Source of the DNA: Providencia vermicola
GTDB taxonomy: Bacteria > Pseudomonadota > Gammaproteobacteria > Enterobacterales > Enterobacteriaceae
NCBI RefSeq assembly: GCF_010748935.1
Contig: NZ_CP048796.1
Coordinates: 1,553,001-1,617,000 of the forward strand
Direction of reading: 5' to 3'
DNA: 64,000 nucleotides
The notes under the pieces are model-generated. The model worked only from the letters and a program-made list of their open reading frames with translations. It was not told the DNA's origin and did no database searches. Shown in pieces: positions 1 to 9,658 of the stretch. The stretch's first letter is position 1. Each line of letters opens with the position of its first letter. The position numbers and the translations under genes were made by a program.

Positions 1-51
1 GATAAGGGGTTGGTTTGTCTTGCCAATTTTGATGTTTTATTGTTTTTAGGC

Positions 52-117
52 ATCTCAAAAACGATAAAGGTTTGCGAGGTGCCTATCTCAAAAACGATAA
101 AGGTTTGCGAGGTGCCT
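52..117. repeat. 33-bp perfect tandem duplication
   Basis: Positions 52-84 and 85-117 are identical, back-to-back 33-base copies, followed at 121-128 by a partial third copy of the end of the unit (AAGGTGCCT). The repeat lies outside the proposed island end at 241. No coding sequence spans it. It could be a replication-slippage duplication or part of an older integration scar. Confidence 0.9.
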
Positions 118-174
118 ATCAAGGTGCCTAAGATGATTGGATTTAATTAGGTGACATCAGACTGCGCAGGACAT

Positions 175-210
175 AAAAAAGCCCGCAACTCATTGAGTTA
201 GCGGGCTTTT
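175..210. terminator. Rho-independent terminator near the island's left junction
   Basis: GCCCGC and GCGGGC flank a 14-base spacer, with A-rich sequence before and TTTT after, so the hairpin can act in both directions. It stands about 30 bases outside the degraded ssrA-end copy at 241. This matches the present ssrA layout, where a terminator lies about 30 bases beyond the gene end, so this may be the original ssrA terminator displaced by the island. Confidence 0.75.
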
Positions 211-240
211 CAGTCTTCTTTGGACGTTCTTAGAAGATAA

Positions 241-266
241 TTTGGTGGGCTGGCGTAAGTTGAATC
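241..266. other. Degraded ssrA 3'-end copy, candidate left attachment site
   Basis: The stretch begins TTTGGTGGGCTGGCG and continues to AGTTGAAT. It matches the ssrA 3' end at 20107-20132 apart from one missing base and a few substitutions. It is in direct orientation with that site, as expected for the two ends of an element integrated by the tyrosine recombinase at 18735-19943. The mismatches mean it may be an ancient junction and the element may no longer excise precisely. Confidence 0.65.
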
Positions 267-669
267 TGATATCTATTTAATTGATTTTTAATTATATTTT
301 ATTTTAATGAAATTTATGTATAACTAAACGTATAACTACAAGTTTATGCTATAGATATTGAGTGGAAATAAATAGAGTGTAGAGCTATACAGAAAATAGT
401 GTTTTTTGCGTTAAGCTTAGCGTTTATTATTTGAAATAAAACAGATTGACCATAGTAGCTTGATGCAGTTATTGCCTCAAGAAGAATTGAGAAAAAATTA
501 TTATCTAATATTTATAATTTGAAAGCAGCGTTGAAGTATGAAATATGACATTTGCTGATAATCCATCCTTTTGATAACTATCACAAGTTATCAGCCTATT
601 CTATTAGATTTCTGGCTATAAATAGGTAACAATAGTTCCATTATTTTTACTGATGTAAGTAATGGAACA
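267..669. promoter_or_regulatory. Upstream region of the hsd genes, with an operator-like inverted repeat
   Basis: This AT-rich 400-base stretch has no convincing gene. TGATAACT (572-579) and AGTTATCA (586-593) form an 8-base inverted repeat with a 6-base spacer about 80 bases before hsdM, which suggests a dimeric regulator site. A possible -10 element, TATAAAT, lies at 617-623. No controller gene is adjacent, so the regulator is unknown. Confidence 0.45.
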
Positions 670-2217
670 ATGGCTAAAAAACCGAAAGAAACCAAATCTG
701 AACCGTTAGAAGTTATCCTGTGGAAAGCCGCTGATAAATTGCGTAAGAATATAGATGCAGCAGAATACAAGCATGTTGTACTGGGATTAATATTCTTAAA
801 GTATATTTCTGATTCCTTCGAGTCTCATTATGAGAAGCTTAAAGCAGGTCAAGGCGAGTTTGCAGGGGCAGATCCCGAAGATAGTGATGAGTATCTTGCT
901 TACAATGTGTTCTTTGTGCCTGAAAAAGCACGTTGGACAAATTTACTCAATAATGCAAAACAGCCCAATATCGGTAAATTAGTCGATGATGCTATGGAAG
1001 CCATCGAAGAAGATAACCCGCAATTAAAAGGGGTATTACCAAAAGTTTATGCACGTCAAAACCTTGATGCAACGGTACTTGGCGAGTTAATTGACCTTGT
1101 AGGAGATATTGCACTAGGTGATGCTAAATCACGCTCTGCGGATGTACTAGGTCATGTTTTTGAATATTTCTTAGGTGAATTTGCGTTAGCAGAAGGTAAA
1201 CAGGGCGGTCAGTTCTATACGCCAAAGTCAATTGTTTCCTTACTGGTTCACATGCTAGAGCCTTATGAAGGACGTATTTTTGATCCATGCTGTGGCTCTG
1301 GCGGTATGTTTGTTCAATCAGAAAAATTTGTTGAATCCCACCAAGGGAATATTGATAACATTTCTATTTATGGTCAAGAGTCTAACCAAACCACATGGCG
1401 TTTGGCGAAAATGAACTTGGCTATTCGGGGTATTAACTCTGAGCAAGTAAAATGGAACAATGAAGGCTCGTTTTTAAACGATGCCCATAAAGATTTACGT
1501 GCGGATTTTATTATTGCTAATCCACCGTTCAACGTCTCTGATTGGTCTGGTGAACAATTACGTAAAGATGCCCGCTGGCAATACGGTGCGCCACCAGCAG
1601 GGAATGCAAACTTTGCATGGATGCAGCACTTTTTATACCACTTGTCACCGAAAGGGCAAGCGGGAGTGGTACTAGCTAAAGGCGCGCTAACCTCGAAAAC
1701 GTCGGGTGAAGGCGATATCCGTGCTGCATTAGTAAAAGATGCTAACGTGATTGATTGTATTGTTAACTTGCCTGCTAAGTTGTTCCTAAATACGCAGATC
1801 CCTGCCGCTCTATGGTTTATGCGCCGTGATCGTAATAACTCTTCGGTTTATCAAGATCGCAGCGGTGAAATTCTGTTCATTGATGCACGAAATCTTGGTC
1901 ATTTAATTAACCGCCGAACTAAAGTGTTATCTGATGAAGATATTAAACTGATTTCAGATACCTATCATAATTGGCGTAATAAAGGTGGCGAATATGAAGA
2001 TGTTGCTGGTTTTTGTGCCTCTGTCGCTATCGAAAAAGTGGCTGAGCTGGATTATGTGCTTACACCAGGTCGCTATGTGGGTCTTGCTGATGAAGAAGAT
2101 GACTTTGACTTTAAAGAGCGTTTTACTGCACTAAAAGCCGAGTTTGAAGCACAATTAGAAGAAGAGGCAAAGCTTAATCAGGCGATTGCTGAGAATTTGG
2201 CGAAGGTGATGGTATGA
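670..2217 (+). CDS. hsdM: Type I restriction-modification methyltransferase subunit HsdM
   Basis: This is the modification subunit that transfers a methyl group from S-adenosylmethionine to adenine in the HsdS-specified site. The N-terminal helical HsdM domain covers roughly residues 12-130. The catalytic domain shows the SAM-binding motif DPCCGSGGM from residue 205 and the N6-adenine motif NPPF at residue 284. The length of 515 aa is normal for the family. The ATG at 670 has a weak ribosome site (GGAAC). Its stop overlaps the hsdS start as ATGA, so translation of the two is probably coupled. Identification of the family is firm; the recognition sequence cannot be read from it. Confidence 0.97.
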   Translation: MAKKPKETKSEPLEVILWKAADKLRKNIDAAEYKHVVLGLIFLKYISDSFESHYEKLKAGQGEFAGADPEDSDEYLAYNVFFVPEKARWTNLLNNAKQPNIGKLVDDAMEAIEEDNPQLKGVLPKVYARQNLDATVLGELIDLVGDIALGDAKSRSADVLGHVFEYFLGEFALAEGKQGGQFYTPKSIVSLLVHMLEPYEGRIFDPCCGSGGMFVQSEKFVESHQGNIDNISIYGQESNQTTWRLAKMNLAIRGINSEQVKWNNEGSFLNDAHKDLRADFIIANPPFNVSDWSGEQLRKDARWQYGAPPAGNANFAWMQHFLYHLSPKGQAGVVLAKGALTSKTSGEGDIRAALVKDANVIDCIVNLPAKLFLNTQIPAALWFMRRDRNNSSVYQDRSGEILFIDARNLGHLINRRTKVLSDEDIKLISDTYHNWRNKGGEYEDVAGFCASVAIEKVAELDYVLTPGRYVGLADEEDDFDFKERFTALKAEFEAQLEEEAKLNQAIAENLAKVMV

Positions 2218-3332
2218 GTGAGTGGCAAAATGTGGCTCTTAAACAGTTAGTCAAATTTGGAAATGGTAAAAGTAGACCAAAAGAAAAAGGGAAAATACCT
2301 GTTTATGGTGGTAATGGAATATTAGATTTCACTGATAAGTATAATTATGTTGGTAACACACTGATTATTGGTCGAGTTGGGGCGTATTGTGGGGCGACGT
2401 ATTTGGAGAAAAGTCCTGTATGGGTTTCTGATAATGCATTATCAGCCAAGGCGTTAGGTAATAATAATTCTAATTATTTATACTATTTATTTAAGTATTT
2501 AGATTTAAACCAGTATGCTCAGGGTTCAAGCCACCCTTTGTTAACACAGACATTACTAAATGCAATTGAGGTAGAAACAACGCTTGATTGTATAGAACAA
2601 AAAGCCATTGCTTCTGTTCTTTCCTCATTAGACAACAAAATCGACTTACTTCATCGTCAAAATAAAACGTTAGAAGCGATGGCAGAAACACTTTTTCGTC
2701 AGTGGTTTGTGGAAGAGGCGCAGGATGATTGGGTTGAGGTTAAAGTTAGTCATTTTGTAACATTAAATAAAAGCTCGATAACTAAAAAATATGATCATCA
2801 AAATATTCTATATTTAGATACAAGCTCTCTAACTAAAGGCTATATTAGTGAGTTGAAACCATTAATTTTATCGGAGGCACCTAGTCGAGCTAAAAGATTA
2901 GTCCAACATCTTGATATATTAATTTCAACTGTAAGACCTGACCAGTGCCATTATGGTTTTTGCTTTAAACCTGAAGCAAATCTAGTGGTATCAACGGGGT
3001 TTTGTACGATAACTTGTGACACTATTACACCATATTTTATCTATTATTTATTAACATCCGAAGATATGACCGAATATTTGCATTCTATAGCTGAAGGTTC
3101 TACATCGACTTATCCATCATTGAAACCTGAAGATATTGGAAATGTGTTATTTGCATTACCTCCAAAAGAAAAATTAAATGATTATCATAATGTTGTGGGA
3201 GCAATGTGGAATAAAATTAATCAAAATCAAAAGCAAATCCAAACTTTAGAAAACTTTCGCGACACGTTACTCCCTAAATTAATGAGTGGAGAAGTACGCG
3301 TTAATTATACACCAGAAGAAATAAAACAATAA
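2214..3332 (+). CDS. hsdS: Type I restriction-modification specificity subunit HsdS
   Basis: This is the DNA-recognition subunit of the HsdRMS complex. Two target-recognition domains are visible, roughly residues 1-130 and 175-330, each followed by a helical spacer ([23 protein letters not shown] after the first). The C-terminus has the usual [10 protein letters not shown] ending. At 372 aa it is at the short end of the family but has both halves and no internal stop. It overlaps hsdM by four bases. The two recognition domains differ, so a bipartite asymmetric site is expected. No inverted repeats or partial hsdS copies lie nearby, so there is no sign of specificity switching. Confidence 0.93.
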   Translation: MSEWQNVALKQLVKFGNGKSRPKEKGKIPVYGGNGILDFTDKYNYVGNTLIIGRVGAYCGATYLEKSPVWVSDNALSAKALGNNNSNYLYYLFKYLDLNQYAQGSSHPLLTQTLLNAIEVETTLDCIEQKAIASVLSSLDNKIDLLHRQNKTLEAMAETLFRQWFVEEAQDDWVEVKVSHFVTLNKSSITKKYDHQNILYLDTSSLTKGYISELKPLILSEAPSRAKRLVQHLDILISTVRPDQCHYGFCFKPEANLVVSTGFCTITCDTITPYFIYYLLTSEDMTEYLHSIAEGSTSTYPSLKPEDIGNVLFALPPKEKLNDYHNVVGAMWNKINQNQKQIQTLENFRDTLLPKLMSGEVRVNYTPEEIKQ

Positions 3333-3341
3333 TCGTATTAG

Positions 3342-3369
3342 GCAGCGTACCTTCGGCGCTGCTTTTTTA
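3342..3369 (+). terminator. Terminator or attenuator between hsdS and hsdR
   Basis: GCAGCG (3342-3347) and CGCTGC (3357-3362) form a 6-bp GC-rich stem with a 9-base loop, followed by seven T residues. It lies in the 65-base gap before hsdR, so transcription into the restriction subunit would be reduced relative to the modification and specificity subunits unless hsdR has its own promoter. Confidence 0.75.
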
Positions 3370-3397
3370 TTCCCTTTTGCTAAAGGATGACAAAATA

Positions 3398-6300
3398 ATG
3401 TCAAAAATGACAGAATCCGATATCGAAACCATGACCATTGAGCAGTTACAAGCCTTAGGTTATGAATATGTGTATGGTCCAGACATTGAGCCATCGGGTA
3501 CAAATCCCCTGCGTACTTATCAGCAAGTCATTCTTCAGCAAAAAGTATTAGAAGCGATACAACGCTTAAACCCACATTTAACAGAAGATAAATGTGAGGA
3601 AGCCTTAAAACAAGTCACACAAATTAACTCGCCTGATTTAATGGCAAATAACCTGAGTTTTCATCGTTTACTGACAGAAGGGATCAACATTGAGGTCAGT
3701 AAAGATGGCAATACTCAAGGCGAATATGTGTGGCTGGTGGATTTTAATCAACCGGATAATAATGAATTTCTAGTAGTCAATCAGGTCACAATTCGAGAAG
3801 ATCGCAAAGAACGTCGCCCTGATGTGATTATCTATATTAATGGTTTACCACTGGTCGTAATTGAACTAAAAAATACGATTGATGAAAATGCCACTATTGA
3901 AGGGGCATATAATCAAATTAAAACCTATCAACAGCAAATTCCTTCATTATTTACCTACAATGCCTTTAGTGTGATTTCTGATGGATTAGAGGCAAAATCA
4001 GGGACTATTTCTGCCGATTTTAGCCGTTTTATGGCATGGAAAACCCATAATGGCATGACTGAGGCTAAAAATACTCAGCCACAGTTAGAAGTGTTAATTC
4101 AAGGTTTACTTAACCCTGTTACGCTATTAGATATGATCCGCTATTTTATCGTGTTTGAATCCAGTAAACAGGAAGATAGCAACGGTATCATTTCTATTAA
4201 AACTGTCAAAAAAATGGCTGCCTATCACCAATACTATGCAGTGAATGCGGCGGTACTTTCGACCATTCGCGCTTCAAATGTCAATGCGAATTCACCCTCT
4301 GCGGAAGTAGCGTTACAGCAACAAGGTAGAAACCAACAACACCTCGTATTAGAACAAAAAGCAGGCGATAGAAAAGCAGGTGTGGTATGGCATACCCAAG
4401 GTTCGGGTAAGTCTCTTTCAATGGTGTTTTATACAGGGAAGATTGTTTTAGCCCTCGATAACCCAACGGTTGTGGTGATCACCGACCGTAATGACTTAGA
4501 CGACCAATTATTTGGCACTTTTTCTTCTGCGGTACAATTGTTACGTCAAACCCCGAAACAAGCTGAAAATAGAGAAGAATTAAAAGAATTACTGAAAGTT
4601 GGCTCAGGTGGCGTGATATTTACCACTATTCAAAAGTTCCAACCTGATGATGGTAGTAGTGTTTATGAACTACTGTCTGATCGCAGCAATATCATTGTCA
4701 TTGCTGACGAGGCACATCGTTCTCAATATGGTTTTTCCGCAAAAGAAGTCGATGTGAAAGATGCGCACGGTAATGTTGTCGGTAAGCGCACTGTTTATGG
4801 TTTTGCCAAATATATGCGCGATGCTTTACCAAATGCGACTTACTTAGGCTTTACGGGGACACCCATTGAAAAAACAGATGTAAATACTCCCGCGGTATTT
4901 GGTAACTATGTTGATATCTATGATATCGCTCAGGCTGTAGAAGATGGGGCGACAGTGCCTATCTACTATGAAAGTCGTTTAGCAAAAGTCCAAATTAGCG
5001 ATGAAGGCCGCGAACTGATTGAAGCGTTCGATGAAAGCTTCACCGATGAAGACTTAACACAGACTCAGCAACAACGGGCTAAATGGGCGCGAGTTGAAAG
5101 TATTATTGGCAGTAAAGAGCGTATCAAAGCGATCGCTAAAGATTTAGTCTCGCACTTTGAAGAACGGTTAGTGGCGAATGCGGATCACGGTAAAGGCATG
5201 GTCGTTGCTATGTCACGTCGGATTGCTGCGGCATTGTATGAGGAAATCGTGGCACTCAAACCTGAATGGCACAGTGATGATCTCAATGATGGTGTGATTA
5301 AGGTCGTGATGACGTCTTCCGCATCTGATGGCCCTGATATCGCGAAACACCATACGACTAAGAAAGACAGGCAAGTACTCGCTAATCGCATGAAAGATGA
5401 AGATGACAAGCTGAAATTAGTCATTGTGCGCGATATGTGGTTAACGGGGTTTGATGCACCGAGTATGCACACGTTATACATTGATAAACCGATGAAAGGG
5501 CACAACCTGATGCAGGCGATTGCCCGTGTTAACCGAGTCTATAAAGATAAATCAGGTGGCTTAGTTGTCGATTATTTGGGAATTGCGGCTGATTTAAAAT
5601 CGGCACTGTCGTTTTACTCAGATGCGGGTGGTAAAGGTGATCCTGCACTTACTCAAGAAAAAGCCGTTGAGGTCATGAAAGAGAAATTAGACATCCTTGA
5701 CGGAATGCTCTTTGGTTTTGATTATCGTGAATATTTCACCGCATCCACATCTCGTAAACTAGCCATTATCTTAGAAGCAGAAGATTTTATTTTAGGGATT
5801 GATGAAGGTCAGGGGAAAGTGCGTTTTTTAACAGCGGTAACCGCTTTATCTCAAGCCTTTGCATTAGCAACGCCACACCCTGAAGCGATGGAGGCGGCAC
5901 CTGAAATAGCCTTTTTCCAAGCTGTAAAAGCCAGATTGAACAAGTTTGATTCAACTGGAGGAAGTGGCATTATCGGTGATGACAGCATGGAAGTTCGCGT
6001 TAAACAGACTATTGATCAAGCCTTAGTGACTGATACGGTAGTCGATGTATTTGATGCCGCAGGGATTAAAAAACCAGATATATCAATTCTCTCTGATGAT
6101 TTTTTAATGGAGATGCAGGATTACCAACATAAAAATATCGCGTTGGAAACCTTGAAAAAATTATTAGCAGATGAAATCAATGTGCGAACAAAAATGAGCG
6201 TTATTCAAGGTAAAAAGCTGATGGATATGCTCACTGGGGCGATTAAAAGCTATCAAAATAAAATTTTGACGGCAGCTGAAGTCATTGATGAGTTAATTAA

Positions 6301-6640
6301 ATTGGCGAAAGATATCAATAAGGTTGATAGCGAAGCGAATGACCTGAATTTATCACCTTATGAATATGCTTTCTATACGGCTGTGGCTGAAAATGATAGT
6401 GCTCAAGAACTAATCGGAAAATCAAAACTAAGGGAATTAGCGGTTGTACTAACTGAAATGATCCGCAATAACGTCACATTAGATTGGACTATCAAAGAGT
6501 CTGCAAGAGCAAAAATACGCGTTATTGTTAAACGGTTACTTAACCGTTATGGCTATCCGCCTGATATGTCTGTATTGGCAACGGAAACCGTCTTGGCGCA
6601 AGCGGAGTTACTATCGAATGAATTGTTGAAATCAAATTAG
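3398..6640 (+). CDS. hsdR: Type I restriction endonuclease motor subunit HsdR
   Basis: This subunit translocates DNA using ATP and cuts it when the HsdMS site is unmethylated. The N-terminal PD-(D/E)xK nuclease shows D142 and the ELK triad residues E156 and K158. The superfamily 2 helicase core has Walker A GSGKS from residue 335 and the DEAH box at 437-440, with TGTPI further on. The start at 3398 is chosen for the AAGGA ribosome site ten bases upstream, giving 1080 aa; the frame is open further upstream only through a TTG. It belongs with hsdM and hsdS but is separated from them by a terminator-like hairpin. Confidence 0.96.
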   Translation: MSKMTESDIETMTIEQLQALGYEYVYGPDIEPSGTNPLRTYQQVILQQKVLEAIQRLNPHLTEDKCEEALKQVTQINSPDLMANNLSFHRLLTEGINIEVSKDGNTQGEYVWLVDFNQPDNNEFLVVNQVTIREDRKERRPDVIIYINGLPLVVIELKNTIDENATIEGAYNQIKTYQQQIPSLFTYNAFSVISDGLEAKSGTISADFSRFMAWKTHNGMTEAKNTQPQLEVLIQGLLNPVTLLDMIRYFIVFESSKQEDSNGIISIKTVKKMAAYHQYYAVNAAVLSTIRASNVNANSPSAEVALQQQGRNQQHLVLEQKAGDRKAGVVWHTQGSGKSLSMVFYTGKIVLALDNPTVVVITDRNDLDDQLFGTFSSAVQLLRQTPKQAENREELKELLKVGSGGVIFTTIQKFQPDDGSSVYELLSDRSNIIVIADEAHRSQYGFSAKEVDVKDAHGNVVGKRTVYGFAKYMRDALPNATYLGFTGTPIEKTDVNTPAVFGNYVDIYDIAQAVEDGATVPIYYESRLAKVQISDEGRELIEAFDESFTDEDLTQTQQQRAKWARVESIIGSKERIKAIAKDLVSHFEERLVANADHGKGMVVAMSRRIAAALYEEIVALKPEWHSDDLNDGVIKVVMTSSASDGPDIAKHHTTKKDRQVLANRMKDEDDKLKLVIVRDMWLTGFDAPSMHTLYIDKPMKGHNLMQAIARVNRVYKDKSGGLVVDYLGIAADLKSALSFYSDAGGKGDPALTQEKAVEVMKEKLDILDGMLFGFDYREYFTASTSRKLAIILEAEDFILGIDEGQGKVRFLTAVTALSQAFALATPHPEAMEAAPEIAFFQAVKARLNKFDSTGGSGIIGDDSMEVRVKQTIDQALVTDTVVDVFDAAGIKKPDISILSDDFLMEMQDYQHKNIALETLKKLLADEINVRTKMSVIQGKKLMDMLTGAIKSYQNKILTAAEVIDELIKLAKDINKVDSEANDLNLSPYEYAFYTAVAENDSAQELIGKSKLRELAVVLTEMIRNNVTLDWTIKESARAKIRVIVKRLLNRYGYPPDMSVLATETVLAQAELLSNELLKSN

Positions 6641-6685
6641 TGGGTTTTACTTTAACCGATTTATCTTTAACGCAGGAATAGATTA

Positions 6686-7705
6686 ATGAGTCATAAAATG
6701 TGGATGGTTCGTGGTGATTCAGGGAAGTTATATGATGATTTTCGAGAAAAAGAACTGGTTGGTTTAGGCTGGTCTGGCTTAGCTCCATTATTGAAAATTG
6801 GGCAATCAAGAAAAGAGATACTGAAATTATACCGTCAAGTAGACCCAGCAACGAAACTCGGTACAGCGCGTTCAGGCGCATCTCAAGTATGGCGTTTTGT
6901 TAATGAAATTAAAGTTAGCGATTGGGTAATTACTTATTCACCTGCTAACCGTACCTATTTATTAGGGCAGGTTGTTTCTGAGTTTCAATACCGTGCTGAT
7001 CTTTGTTCTATGGGGATGGGAATTGCGCGTCAGATTAAATGGAATACTGATGAAATTGATCGGGATACCTTATCAACTAAAACCAAAAATACCCTAGGTT
7101 CTACATTGACTGTTTTTAAACTTCCTGATTTTGCAGTGAAAGAATTATTGGGTAATAAACCATTATCTGACAGCGAAAAAAACGCTAATATTTCAAATAT
7201 AGACGATGAAGAAATTGTATCTGATCCATTAAAGGATATGGAAATTCAAGCGTTAGAACGTATTAAAGATAAAATAATTACCCTTGATGCGGATGAAATG
7301 GAATTATTAGTTGCCGGTATTCTGCGTGGGATGGGATATAAAACCCAAGTTTCGCCAAATAGTGGTTCAGATAGAGGCAAAGATATTATCGCATCGCCTG
7401 ACGGTTTTGGATTTGAAAACCCAAGAATTGTGGTTGAAGTTAAGCATCGTAAAGGGCAAATAGGCAGCCAAGATTTAAGAGGATTTATCGGTGGGCGTCA
7501 TCATGATGATCGTGGCTTATATGTCAGTACGGGAGGATTTACTAAAGATGCACGCTATGAAGCGGAGCGATCAAAAATCCCGTTATCACTTTGGACATTA
7601 GATGACTTAGTGCGCACTTTGATTGAGTATTATGAGCACGTTGATATTGAGACTAAATTGCTTGTGCCACTGAGGAAAGTCTTTTTACCTGCGTTATCTG
7701 ATTAA
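6686..7705 (+). CDS. Mrr-type restriction endonuclease with N-terminal putative reader domain
   Basis: The C-terminal half (about residues 190-320) is an Mrr_cat nuclease: GSDRGKD with D233, then EVK with E251 and K253, the expected catalytic acidic residues and lysine. The N-terminal 130 residues begin MWMVRGDSGKLYDDF, which resembles the N-terminal domain found in other Mrr-like proteins and may read modified DNA; that role is inference. It follows hsdR by 45 bases with a good ribosome site (CAGGA) and probably shares transcription. Mrr-family enzymes usually cut modified DNA (type IV restriction), which complements the type I system beside it. Confidence 0.88.
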   Translation: MSHKMWMVRGDSGKLYDDFREKELVGLGWSGLAPLLKIGQSRKEILKLYRQVDPATKLGTARSGASQVWRFVNEIKVSDWVITYSPANRTYLLGQVVSEFQYRADLCSMGMGIARQIKWNTDEIDRDTLSTKTKNTLGSTLTVFKLPDFAVKELLGNKPLSDSEKNANISNIDDEEIVSDPLKDMEIQALERIKDKIITLDADEMELLVAGILRGMGYKTQVSPNSGSDRGKDIIASPDGFGFENPRIVVEVKHRKGQIGSQDLRGFIGGRHHDDRGLYVSTGGFTKDARYEAERSKIPLSLWTLDDLVRTLIEYYEHVDIETKLLVPLRKVFLPALSD

Positions 7706-7872
7706 TTTAGCTAGCCAGTTATTGCTAATAATTGAATATTTGACTTTATCCTAATGAATTTCACTCAAAGAGTGATTGCTTTCAAAGTAAATTTTTATGG
7801 ATGTGATATAACTTACTGACTAATAAATATTTACTTTATTTTTGAGTAATGTTGTGTTCATTAGGAGATTAT

Positions 7873-8486
7873 ATGGCTCAATATGAAATTGTGGTATTAG
7901 CTAATTCTATTAAGCATGGCCAACATTGTGTTGCAGGAAAATGTGTTAGTACAGGTAGATGGATAAGACCAGTTTCAAATATACAAGGTGGGGAGTTAAG
8001 TCATCAACAAGCTAAAATCAGAAACCCTCACGGTACTTTTAATGTTAAGCCATTTCAAAAAGTGCTTATGGAATTAGAAGAGCACGTCCCTCTTCCTCAT
8101 CAGCCTGAAAATTATTTGATTAATGACACTGAGTGGATTCAAAATTATTCATTTAATTCTGAGCAATTGCATACTCTACTAGATTCCCCTGTAGATCTTT
8201 GGGGACAACGAATAGAATCGATTTTACTCATATAACAGCTGGTTTGTATCATGTGCCTCAATCGTTGTATCTAGTGCGAGTACAAAACTTAAGGCTTTAT
8301 TATACCGTGGATGATAAAAGGAGAGCTTCATTCACATATAGAGGGATAGATTATGATTTTGCAGTGACGGATCCTAAATTTGATGAGATTGTAGCGAAAA
8401 ATTTGCAACTGTCAGGTATTCTATGTCTGAGTTTAGGGGAACAATACTTAGGTTATTGTTATAAACTTGTTGCTACAATTTTCTGA
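7873..8486 (+). pseudogene. Frameshifted dual-OB-domain-type protein gene
   Basis: Two overlapping frames together make one protein of about 204 residues. The first begins MAQYEIVVLANSIKHG (ATG 7873, ribosome site AGGAG) and runs to LLDSPVDLWG. The second resumes as TTNRIDFTHITAGLYH near 8203 and runs to 8486. Adding one base within the GGGG run at 8201-8204 restores a single open frame across exactly this interval. The family resemblance (dual OB-fold-type proteins that occur beside DUF488 genes) is from memory and moderate. The break is a real single-base deletion or a sequencing error in a homopolymer. As written, translation stops at 8235 with the C-terminal third lost. Confidence 0.75.
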
Positions 8487-8494
8487 GGGATATT

Positions 8495-8935
8495 ATGCGT
8501 ATATATACAATAGGATTTACTCAAAAGAAAGCTGAAACATTTTTTGGATACTTGAAAAAATCAAAAGTAAAAACACTAATTGATGTGCGTCTGAATAATG
8601 TATCTCAATTGGCTGGTTTTGCAAAAAAAGATGATTTGAAATTCTTTTTGAAGGAGCTATGTGGCTCAGAATATGTTCATATGCCTGAATTGGCACCAAC
8701 TAAAGAAATACTTAATCCATACAAAAAAGGTGATATATCTTGGGAGATGTATGAAGATAGGTTCTTAAATTTAATGGCAAAGCGTAACATCGAACGCTTT
8801 GCAAAACTCCCGCTATTTGATCAAGGCTGTTTACTTTGTAGTGAGCACGAACCTCATTTATGTCACAGGCGTTTAGTGATAGAATACCTAAACGAACATA
8901 CTGATTTAAACTTTAATGTTAAGCACCTGTACTAA
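8495..8935 (+). CDS. DUF488 family protein
   Basis: The 146-residue protein has the DUF488 signatures: YTIGFTQKKAETFF at the N-terminus, a DVRLNNVSQLAGFAKK block around residues 31-46, a central LAPTKE and a cysteine-histidine block CLLCSEHEPHLCHRRL near residues 112-127. The biochemical function of DUF488 proteins is not established. Its ribosome site GAGGG lies 8-12 bases before the ATG. It starts 8 bases after the frameshifted gene and its stop shares a base with the next start (TAATG), so the three genes look like one operon within a defence-rich island. Confidence 0.88.
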   Translation: MRIYTIGFTQKKAETFFGYLKKSKVKTLIDVRLNNVSQLAGFAKKDDLKFFLKELCGSEYVHMPELAPTKEILNPYKKGDISWEMYEDRFLNLMAKRNIERFAKLPLFDQGCLLCSEHEPHLCHRRLVIEYLNEHTDLNFNVKHLY

Positions 8936-9537
8936 TGGCTAAGATATTGATTTTGTACCCTAAGCTTTTTAATTGCTATTCAAAATTTGCAAGGAAAGTG
9001 GGTAAGATAACATCGAATTTAGATGATGTGGAATTGCTTTATCCTGAAGATCCAAACAAGCTGATTGAAGTTTTTTGTTCGGAGAATATAGGTACTGTAA
9101 GTTCTAATCATTTACCAAAGTGGTCATGTGATGATATAACACATGCGATTGTTTTTGATGATGGAGAGGAATTTGTTTTAGAGTTTGAATTATTGACAAA
9201 ATCTAAAATCCCTCTGAGATTTATACATATTCAGATAACTAGGGTGATTAATATAAAGTCTGATACAAAGTATAAAGCTGAAAAATGTACTCCTCACTAT
9301 GAATACATTGGTAGGGGATCATACTGGGGAAATCCCTACTCAATGTTTGAGGATGGAGATCGAGATGAAGTTATCAGAAAATTCAAGTATGACTTCGATT
9401 ATGATAAATTTTTAAATGTAGATAAATCAAAGGTTTATAGTTTGTCTGGGAAAAGGTTGGGATGCTTTTGTAAGCCACAGGCCTGTCATGGAGATATATT
9501 GGCTGATTTTCTGAACTCTTGGGATGATGGTAAGTAG
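8935..9537 (+). CDS. DUF4326 domain protein
   Basis: The C-terminal part (about residues 125-195) matches DUF4326: YIGRGSYWGNPYSM, then GKRLGCFCKPQACHGDILA, with cysteines and a histidine that could bind metal. The N-terminal 120 residues are not recognised and may be a separate domain. The start overlaps the DUF488 stop by one base, so translation is probably coupled. DUF488 and DUF4326 genes side by side in an island, after a dual-OB-type gene, suggest a functional cassette; an antiphage or DNA-modification-linked role is only an inference from the neighbourhood. Confidence 0.85.
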   Translation: MAKILILYPKLFNCYSKFARKVGKITSNLDDVELLYPEDPNKLIEVFCSENIGTVSSNHLPKWSCDDITHAIVFDDGEEFVLEFELLTKSKIPLRFIHIQITRVINIKSDTKYKAEKCTPHYEYIGRGSYWGNPYSMFEDGDRDEVIRKFKYDFDYDKFLNVDKSKVYSLSGKRLGCFCKPQACHGDILADFLNSWDDGK

Positions 9538-9658
9538 ATTTTTAAATTTATGAACTAAAGTCAATGGTGGAGGGAGTATGATTTATGCTTATATAAATCA
9601 TAGTTTATGATAAACTTTTTTAGAAATTGTGATTATTAATTGATTATATTCGCAATGG

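Noticed and set aside
3377-3397. Upstream TTG start for hsdR.
   Set aside because: The AAGGA ribosome site is properly spaced for the ATG at 3398; the TTG lies before it.
9561-9585. TGGTGGAGGGAGT resembles the ssrA end, as a possible internal att site splitting the island.
   Set aside because: The match needs a six-base deletion and covers little sequence, so it is likely chance.
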